In this document: positions 48,773-54,271 of the stretch, piece after piece
Numbering within the stretch: the stretch's first letter is position 1
Layout of the letters: every line of letters begins with the position of its first letter
DNA from: an uncultured Oscillospiraceae bacterium
GTDB lineage: Bacteria; Bacillota; Clostridia; Oscillospirales; Oscillospiraceae
Reading direction: 5' to 3'
Length of the DNA: 54,271 nt
NCBI GenBank assembly: GCA_944385765.1
Contig: CALWYL010000008.1
Span: 1-54,271 of the forward strand
Translations under genes and position numbers: made by a program
The notes under the pieces: generated by a model
Told to the model about the DNA's origin: nothing
The model's database searches: none
Seen by the model: only the letters and a program-made list of their open reading frames with translations

Positions 48773-48888
48773 GATAGATTACCTCCAAAAAATATATATT
48801 GGGTGTGATTTCTCCTCTGTCTCAAAGCAGCGGACAAGCTGCGCCCAAAATAAGCGCAGCTCCGCCGGGCCCCAAGGGCCCTCTCTTT
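48773..48888 (-). other. Longer intergenic gap inside the operon, with hairpin
   Basis: 116 bp between arcC and the ring-opening gene, against 4-46 bp elsewhere in the operon. AGCTGCGC (48837-48844) pairs with GCGCAGCT (48854-48861), and a GGGCCC repeat lies beside it. There is no U run and no clear promoter; it may be an mRNA processing or stability element. Confidence 0.4.
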
Positions 48889-49827
48889 TCAATTCGCCGT
48901 CACGCGGGTGCCCGTCCGGCCCTCCACGGCGTCCTTCATGCGGTCCAGGGAGGTGATTATGGCGTCCCCTCCGGATTGCTCCACGAATCCGCACACGGCG
49001 TCTATCTTGGGCCCCATGCTCCCCGGCGGGAACTGGCCCTCCGCCATCAGCGCCCTGGCCTCGGCCGCCGTCATGCGGTCGATGTCCCTCTGAGTGGGCT
49101 TGCCGTAGTCCACGGCGACCTTCTCCACGCCGGTGAGTATAAGCAGCACGTCGGCGCCTATCTCCTCAGCCAGCAGGGCGGAGGCCAGGTCCTTGTCGAT
49201 GACGGCCTCTATGCCGGAGAGCCTGCCGTTCTCCCGCACCACGGGTATGCCGCCGCCGCCCACGGCTATCACCAGCGAGCCGGAGTCCAGCAGTTCGCTT
49301 ATGGTGTCGTGCTCTATTATCTCCAGCGGCCTCGGCGTGGGCACCACGCGGCGGTAGCCGCGCCCGCTGTCCTCCATCATGGCGAAGCCCGCCCTCTCCA
49401 GCTCCTCGGCCTGCTCCCGGGTGTAGAAGGGCCCCACGGGCTTGGTGGGATGCCGGAAGTTGGGGTCGTCGCGGTCCACCACCACCTGGGTGATTATCGT
49501 GGTGACCTCCTTCGCCATGCCCCGGTCCTTCATGCGGTTGTAGAGCGCCTGGGAGATGAGGTACCCCAGGCTGCCCTGGGTCTGCGCGCCGCAGACGTCC
49601 AGCGGGTTGACCGGTATGACGTGCTGGGCGGCCTCGTTCTGTATCAGTATGGAGCCCACCTGGGGCCCGTTGCCGTGGGTAAGTACTATGCGATATCCGG
49701 CCTGCACCAGATCCAGTATGGGGTCGCAGCAGTCCCGGATGTTCTGCATCTGCTCTTCCACAGTCCCCTTCTGGCCGTTCTTGGTGATGGCGTTCCCGCC
49801 GATTGCAATGACGACCGTCTGACTCAT
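48889..49827 (-). CDS. arcC: Carbamate kinase
   Basis: 312 residues. It makes ATP, ammonia and CO2 from carbamoyl phosphate and ADP. Family marks are VIAIGGNAI (6-14), THGNGPQVG (50-58), AVGGGGIPVV (about 188-197), and PGSMGPKI near the C-terminus. AGGAGG precedes the ATG. No arginine deiminase or ornithine carbamoyltransferase is nearby, so the carbamoyl phosphate should come from another reaction, most simply from the DUF1116-type carbamoyltransferase in the same operon. This is the energy-yielding step of the proposed pathway. Confidence 0.96.
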   Translation of the reverse strand: MSQTVVIAIGGNAITKNGQKGTVEEQMQNIRDCCDPILDLVQAGYRIVLTHGNGPQVGSILIQNEAAQHVIPVNPLDVCGAQTQGSLGYLISQALYNRMKDRGMAKEVTTIITQVVVDRDDPNFRHPTKPVGPFYTREQAEELERAGFAMMEDSGRGYRRVVPTPRPLEIIEHDTISELLDSGSLVIAVGGGGIPVVRENGRLSGIEAVIDKDLASALLAEEIGADVLLILTGVEKVAVDYGKPTQRDIDRMTAAEARALMAEGQFPPGSMGPKIDAVCGFVEQSGGDAIITSLDRMKDAVEGRTGTRVTAN

Positions 49828-49873
49828 ATGTTCCTCCTAACTGTACTTGACAACCGTGATAACGGCCCCGCGC

Positions 49874-51481
49874 TCAGACGTGCAGCAGCACCACACATAT
49901 GAACAGCGCCACGCCGCAGATGGCCGCGCAGGCGACCGTTATGGGCAGCACCTTGCCGAGCACCGTGCCCTCCTCGCCGGTCTGCCCGGTGGTGGAGGTG
50001 CCCAGCACTATGTTGCCCGGGCAGATGGCGCTCCCGATGGCGCCGCCCGCCGTCTGCGCGCCCAATATTCCGGGCACGCTGAGGCCCAAAAGCTCCGCGG
50101 TGGTCATCTGGAACTCCGCGAAGAGGATGTTCGAGGCCATGTTGCTGGAGGTCATGAACGCCCCCAGCAGCCCCACTATGGGGGCAAAGAAGGCGTAGCC
50201 CACTCCCAGCACGGACACTATGCCCTCCGCCAGCACGGACACCTGTCCGCTGCAGCCCATCACCTTGGAGGTGACGATGAAGCCAATCACGGCTACGGAC
50301 GAGGGCACGGTCTTCTTCACCGCCCGCCTGAGTATCCTCCCCAGCCCTCCCGGGCCGATGCAGCCCTTGGCCTTGAAGTAGACATAGCCCACAACGCAGG
50401 AGATGATGAGGAAGGTGCCCGGGTAGGTGAGCGGCGCGAGGGGCGAGTAGCTCTCCACCGCCGGGGTCACATAGCCGTAGCCGGTGACCCGCTCAGGGAA
50501 AGCGAAGCCTATCTGCCACTGCTCCAGGAACGCTTTCACGGGGCCTATCAGCAGGCAGAACAGCGTCACTCCCGTGAGCACGTAATAGGGCAGGAAGGCC
50601 TGGTTGAAGCCCAGGGTCTCCCCGCTCTCCTCCTGCGCCGTCCGGCTCCGGTCCATGATGGCGCTCCCGGCGAGCTGCCACGCCCTGCCATAGCGCCTGG
50701 TGCGGCCCATCAGCAGCACGGCCACCAGGGCCACGCAGGTGGGCAGGAAGCAGGCCAGGGTCTGGTTCACCTGGCCCAGCAGGAGCTGGCCGCCGCCCTG
50801 GATGGTGCTGAGTATCAGCACGGCCGGCAGCCCCTCCTTCAGCCCCTTGCCCCTGCCGTAGAACCAGCAGAGGCAGAAGCCGCCCACGAAGTTGTAGAAC
50901 CATATGAATATGCCGGCCCAGAGCGCGGTGTCCGCCACCAGCCCGCCGCCTATCCCCGACTGGGTTATCAGCGCCTGCCAGGCCAGGGCCAGGGTGCCGA
51001 AAGTGGCCCCCCAGGAGTGGCCCAGCAGCACTATTATCACCGAGTAGAGCGGCTTTACGCCTATGCCGCAGAGCAGCGGCGCGCCCACGGCCACGGCCAC
51101 GCCGAAGCCGGTTATGCCCTGCAAAAAGCTGGGGAATATCCAGCCCAGGGCCATCATCTGGATGAGCTCGTGGGGGCTCATCTTCCTGATGCCCAGCTTG
51201 AGCGCGTCAAAGGCCTGCGCCTCATTGGTTATCTCATAGATGATTATCGCCGGCCAGACCACTATCAGTATGACCAGTGCGCTCCAGACGCCCTTGAGCG
51301 ACTCGAGCCCCACGGTCACTATGTCCGTGCGATACAGCGTCAGCGACACGATGACGGCCACCGCCAGGGCCACTGGTGCCGCCTTTGCGGCCGGCCAGTT
51401 CAGCTTTACCATCAGGACCAGCAGCAATACGATGGGCAGTACGGCGGCAGCCCACATGGGTACATTGACAGGTATCGACAC
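49874..51481 (-). CDS. L-lactate permease (LctP/GlcA) family transporter
   Basis: 535 residues with about 13 membrane helices. LctP marks are IFPSFLQGITGFGVAVAVGAP (about 115-135) and GAFMTSSNMASNILF (about 440-454). Known members import lactate and glycolate with protons. It starts at a GTG preceded by GGGGGA, 13 bp after the amidohydrolase. In this operon the substrate may differ from lactate: the ring compound itself or a carboxylate product (for example malonate- or oxamate-like) are possibilities. Not decidable from sequence. Confidence 0.88.
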   Translation of the reverse strand: MSIPVNVPMWAAAVLPIVLLLVLMVKLNWPAAKAAPVALAVAVIVSLTLYRTDIVTVGLESLKGVWSALVILIVVWPAIIIYEITNEAQAFDALKLGIRKMSPHELIQMMALGWIFPSFLQGITGFGVAVAVGAPLLCGIGVKPLYSVIIVLLGHSWGATFGTLALAWQALITQSGIGGGLVADTALWAGIFIWFYNFVGGFCLCWFYGRGKGLKEGLPAVLILSTIQGGGQLLLGQVNQTLACFLPTCVALVAVLLMGRTRRYGRAWQLAGSAIMDRSRTAQEESGETLGFNQAFLPYYVLTGVTLFCLLIGPVKAFLEQWQIGFAFPERVTGYGYVTPAVESYSPLAPLTYPGTFLIISCVVGYVYFKAKGCIGPGGLGRILRRAVKKTVPSSVAVIGFIVTSKVMGCSGQVSVLAEGIVSVLGVGYAFFAPIVGLLGAFMTSSNMASNILFAEFQMTTAELLGLSVPGILGAQTAGGAIGSAICPGNIVLGTSTTGQTGEEGTVLGKVLPITVACAAICGVALFICVVLLHV

Positions 51482-51494
51482 TTGATTTCCCCCG

Positions 51495-52973
51495 TTACTT
51501 CCGGTATACCAGCCGGTCCTCCGGCCAGTCCCTCTCTATTTCTCTCAGATACATGCCGCGCAGGTAGGGCGTCTGCCGCTCCACCGCCTCGAACTTCGGC
51601 GCGTTGTCGCGCCTTATGCGCGCGGCGTACTCGCGCGCCTCGGCATAGAGCGCCTCCTCGTCCACGAGCGTGCTCCGCCCGCCCTGCAGCACCTTGCGCC
51701 CGGCGACAAACACGGTGTCCACGTTCGCGCCGCTCTCGCCGTACACCAGCTGGCAGGTGAGATCGCCCTCCGGCTGCCAGAGGCAGTTGTCCGCGTCCAG
51801 CAGCACCAGGTCGGCGTCCGCGCCCTCGGCTATGGCGCCGCAGCTGCCGCGCATGAGCACACTCTTGCCGCCGGAGTAGTCCATTTTCAGCGCGTCGGCG
51901 GCAGTGAGCCACCGCGCGTAGTCCGGCTCGGTGACGCGGCTGAGCCTGGCGGCCAGCCTCAGCTGCTCCGGCATGGCCACGCCGCCGCAGTTCCCGCCGT
52001 CGCTGCCCAGCGCCACGTTGACGCCCAGCTCCCTGTAGCGCCCCACCGGCGCTATGCCGCTGCCCAGATGCAGGTTTGACCCCGGGCAGTGGACTATGTT
52101 CACCCCGTACTCGGCACAGAGCTCCATCTCCCGCTCGGAGAGCCAGACGGCGTGCACCAGAGACAACCGGCTGTTCAGCAGCCCCATGTCGCGCATGTGC
52201 TCTATGAGCCCCACTCCGTACTGCTCCCTGGCGAACACGGCCTGGGTCTTGGCCTCCAGCGCGTGGGTCTGCCAGCCCATCTCATATTTCCGCTCCAGCT
52301 CGCCGGTCAGCTCCAGCAGGTGGTCGGAGCACCTCTGCGGCCCGTCGGTGCCCAGGATGACGCGCACCCTTCCGTCCCGCTCCCGGGCGTCCAGATACGC
52401 CTGCTCCACCACGGCGATGTACTCCTCCGGGCTCTGGGCCCTCCCGGACGGCCTGTCCCTCACCTCGTCCGGCAGCTCGCCGGGCAGCAGCGGTATGGTG
52501 TCCAGGAAGCCCCGGTCGGCGAACATGGTGGCGATATTGGCCCTCATGCCCAGGTTGTCGAAGGCGTCGGCCGCCGAGCGCAGGCCCTCGGTTGTGAGGC
52601 TGGGCCTCTCGGAGAAGTGGTCCACCACCGAGGTGGTGCCGGATTTGAGCATCTCCAGGGCCTCCACCATGGTGCTGACATAGATTTCCCTGGCGCTCCT
52701 GGACGAGCCGCCCGCTATGGCGTGCAGCATGTAGATGTCCAGGGGCATGCAGTCTATGCTGCCCTTGAGATAGCCGGTGTAGGAGTGCGCATGCGCGTTG
52801 ATGAAGCCGGGAATCACGAGCTTCCCCCGGGCGTCAATGACCTCGTCGGCCTCGGCGCCCTGAGGGAGCGCTCCCACGGCGGCTATCCTGCCGCCGGCGA
52901 GAAGTATGTCCCCCTCCCCCCAACTTACGCAGTCGGGGAGGAGGTATTTCGCGTTTTTCAGCAGTGTCGTCAT
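51495..52973 (-). CDS. Amidohydrolase of the AtzB/TrzN/SAH-deaminase group
   Basis: 492 residues, long for the group (430-480) because of a C-terminal extension. Metal ligands His61 and His63 (HAHS), His237 (QTHALE, with Glu240), His274 (VHAVWL), His295 (VHCPGSN) and Asp325 (GSDG) are all present, so it should be an active single-metal deaminase or dechlorinase-type enzyme. Relatives act on SAH, methylthioadenosine, guanine, 8-oxoguanine and amino-triazines (AtzA, AtzB, TrzN). Ribosome site is weak. 15 bp after the DUF1116 gene. I expect it to remove an amino group from a ring that later enters the ring-opening step. Confidence 0.87.
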   Translation of the reverse strand: MTTLLKNAKYLLPDCVSWGEGDILLAGGRIAAVGALPQGAEADEVIDARGKLVIPGFINAHAHSYTGYLKGSIDCMPLDIYMLHAIAGGSSRSAREIYVSTMVEALEMLKSGTTSVVDHFSERPSLTTEGLRSAADAFDNLGMRANIATMFADRGFLDTIPLLPGELPDEVRDRPSGRAQSPEEYIAVVEQAYLDARERDGRVRVILGTDGPQRCSDHLLELTGELERKYEMGWQTHALEAKTQAVFAREQYGVGLIEHMRDMGLLNSRLSLVHAVWLSEREMELCAEYGVNIVHCPGSNLHLGSGIAPVGRYRELGVNVALGSDGGNCGGVAMPEQLRLAARLSRVTEPDYARWLTAADALKMDYSGGKSVLMRGSCGAIAEGADADLVLLDADNCLWQPEGDLTCQLVYGESGANVDTVFVAGRKVLQGGRSTLVDEEALYAEAREYAARIRRDNAPKFEAVERQTPYLRGMYLREIERDWPEDRLVYRK

Positions 52974-52988
52974 CGCGCACCCGCCCCT

Positions 52989-54242
52989 TTACAGGCCGTA
53001 CTTGTCCGCGTAGGCGTAGAGCGCCTTCTGGAACATCTCTATCGGCGCGCGGGATATGCCGGCGCCTATCATGCCCACGCCGGGGTTTTTGCTGACGATG
53101 GCGGTGTTTATCACCGGCGTGATGCCGCTCTCCACCACCTTGACCACGTCGATGCCTATCGGCGTGCCGCGGAAGTCCATATTGGGTATGCAGTACTGGT
53201 CGCTCTCGGAGAGTGCAATCTCGTACATGTCCAGCGTGTTGTTCACGGCGTCCTGATAGCTGCCCGCGCCCAGGAAGCGCACTATGGCCGGGGCCGCCGC
53301 GATGGCGAAGCCGCCCACGCCGCCGGTCTCCATTATCGCGCTGTCGCCTATGTCCTTGTTGGCGTCCTCCGCCGTGAAGCCGGCGAAGTAGAGCCCCTTG
53401 ACCTCGGCCGCCGGCGCGGTGAACCACTGGTCCTCGCCCAGCGAGCTCAGGCGGATGCCTATCTCCACGCCGTTGCGGGCTATGGCGGTCACCATGGTGG
53501 AGTACTCCACCCCGTGCGCGGCGTCGGCGCCGGACTTGTTGGCGGCCATGGCGAAGTTGAGGAAGAACTGGTCGTTGTTGGTGGTCATGAAGTGCACAAT
53601 CTGCTTGAGCTCATCCCTGTCGTCCACCACATCCACCAGCGCGCCAATCACGGTCTTGATAAAGACGTCGGTGGAGGCGTTGTTGCGCATGTGCAGCTCG
53701 TCGCCCCTCAGCAGGGACTGCGCGATGAGGGATTTGAGGTTCACGCCGCCCATGGCCTGCACGGCCTTTTTCATGGCCGGGGCCAGCACGTTCTCAATCC
53801 ACTTCAGCCGGCGCACGGTGTTCTCGGAATAGGCGCCGAAGCGTATCACGTCCCCCGCGCCCTCGTTGAAGGTGCTGTAGGCGAAGTTGCCGTTCTCCTC
53901 GTTCCTGACGCAGATCATGGGCATGGAGTAGGAGGTGATGCCCGTCATGGGCCCCACGGCGTGGCGGCTGTGGCAGGTGTCGAATTTTATCCTGCCGGAC
54001 CTCGCCAGCTCCCAGGCCTCGTCGTCGTTGGCGGCCAGGCCCTCATATTTGAGCACGCCGACCACTGCGCCCTGCATGGGCCCGCACATGTCCTCCCACT
54101 CTATCGGTGGTCCGGAGTGCAGCAGCGTGTATTTGTCAAGCCCCAGCACCTCATGTGCCGGGCGCACATCCACCCAGACGGGCTGCGCGTTTTTGAGCTT
54201 CCTCACGGCCTCCTCATTGGCCGCGCTCACGAGTTCCTTCAT
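52989..54242 (-). CDS. DUF1116 protein, AllG/YlbE family (carbamoyltransferase component)
   Basis: 417 residues. It matches the DUF1116 family by PMQGAVVGVLKYEGLA (about 55-70), FDTCHSRHAVGPMTGITS (about 87-104) and GGVGGFAIAAAPAIVRFLG (about 308-326). E. coli YlbE (AllG) is reported, with FdrA (AllF) and YlbF (AllH), to form the oxamate carbamoyltransferase that turns oxalurate and phosphate into oxamate and carbamoyl phosphate. Partners are not in the window, but this gene is 29 bp from the right edge and the operon continues upstream. GAGGG precedes the ATG. It supplies carbamoyl phosphate to the carbamate kinase, if the analogy holds. Confidence 0.85.
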   Translation of the reverse strand: MKELVSAANEEAVRKLKNAQPVWVDVRPAHEVLGLDKYTLLHSGPPIEWEDMCGPMQGAVVGVLKYEGLAANDDEAWELARSGRIKFDTCHSRHAVGPMTGITSYSMPMICVRNEENGNFAYSTFNEGAGDVIRFGAYSENTVRRLKWIENVLAPAMKKAVQAMGGVNLKSLIAQSLLRGDELHMRNNASTDVFIKTVIGALVDVVDDRDELKQIVHFMTTNNDQFFLNFAMAANKSGADAAHGVEYSTMVTAIARNGVEIGIRLSSLGEDQWFTAPAAEVKGLYFAGFTAEDANKDIGDSAIMETGGVGGFAIAAAPAIVRFLGAGSYQDAVNNTLDMYEIALSESDQYCIPNMDFRGTPIGIDVVKVVESGITPVINTAIVSKNPGVGMIGAGISRAPIEMFQKALYAYADKYGL

Positions 54243-54271
54243 AAGCGATCCCTCATTTCACAAGTGGCTTA

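Noticed and set aside
49847..51760. 637-codon plus-strand open frame opposite the permease
   Set aside because: Same cause; composition is rich in His, Gln, Arg and Pro, with no domain and no ribosome site. Similar long shadows at 8081-9706, 21740-23395, 23723-25297 and 32058-33872 were dropped too.

Overview
The window comes from a GC-rich, spore-forming, anaerobic Gram-positive bacterium, most likely a high-GC member of the class Clostridia; I cannot name the genus. The evidence is a YpeB-type germination protein, TagO and UDP-GlcNAc 2-epimerase (Gram-positive wall glycopolymers), RNase M5, a ComEB-type dCMP deaminase, ComEC, ClpC, a 2[4Fe-4S] ferredoxin, an EFR1-type flavodoxin/ferredoxin, and tRNAs with encoded CCA. 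Genes are tightly packed, with AGGAGG-type ribosome sites, sigma-A-type promoters (TTGACA-N17-TATAAT) and GC-rich intrinsic terminators. One AT-rich IS3-family element (about 40622-41992) is the clear foreign insertion.

Layout. 1-5300: end of an acidic-repeat protein, tRNA-Ser facing away from a phosphoglycolate-phosphatase-like gene, queH-queT (queuosine), dCMP deaminase and ClpC. 5500-7400: ferredoxin, then a TrmN6-like methyltransferase with rsmI. 7413-12070: a FecBCD-type ABC importer split between two divergent transcripts, with a methyltransferase and a P-loop NTPase attached. 12194-16978: ypeB, a zinc-ribbon membrane protein, gltX and trpS. 17055-20066: tagO, UDP-GlcNAc 2-epimerase and an unknown exported protein. 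20077-23407: three small unknown genes, a phosphoesterase, and a DUF47/Pit phosphate transporter pair with a likely Pho box. 23729-31867: Na+/solute symporter with a divergent LysR regulator, a small membrane protein, comEC-holA-rnmV and ilvE. 32073-40209: S9 peptidase, VanZ-like protein, HAD phosphatase, DUF218 protein, ABC-F ATPase, YihY-family protein and glutamate dehydrogenase. 40440-41992: tRNA-Thr, tRNA-Tyr and the IS. 42256-46351: a GarR-type reductase, EFR1 ferredoxin and a Suv3-like RNA helicase.

The most interesting region is 46513-54242, a six-gene minus-strand operon that runs off the right edge: DUF1116 protein (AllG/YlbE family), an HxH amidohydrolase of the AtzB/TrzN/SAH-deaminase type, a lactate-permease-family transporter, carbamate kinase, a ring-opening amidohydrolase of the cyanuric acid hydrolase/barbiturase family, and a cytosine-deaminase-like amidohydrolase. 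Read together, two deaminases would convert an amino-substituted N-heterocycle to its oxo form, the ring-opening enzyme would give an acyl-urea (biuret or ureidomalonate type), and a DUF1116-containing carbamoyltransferase plus carbamate kinase would recover ATP. The families are recognisable; the substrate and the whole pathway are inference.

Other points worth a second look are a Suv3-like helicase in a bacterium, a ClpC without its middle domain, leaderless or near-leaderless promoters (gph, queH), facing promoters with inverted -35 regions at the ABC importer, a 14-bp inverted repeat at 13525-13579, and the IS sitting between tRNA-Tyr and what looks like its original terminator.
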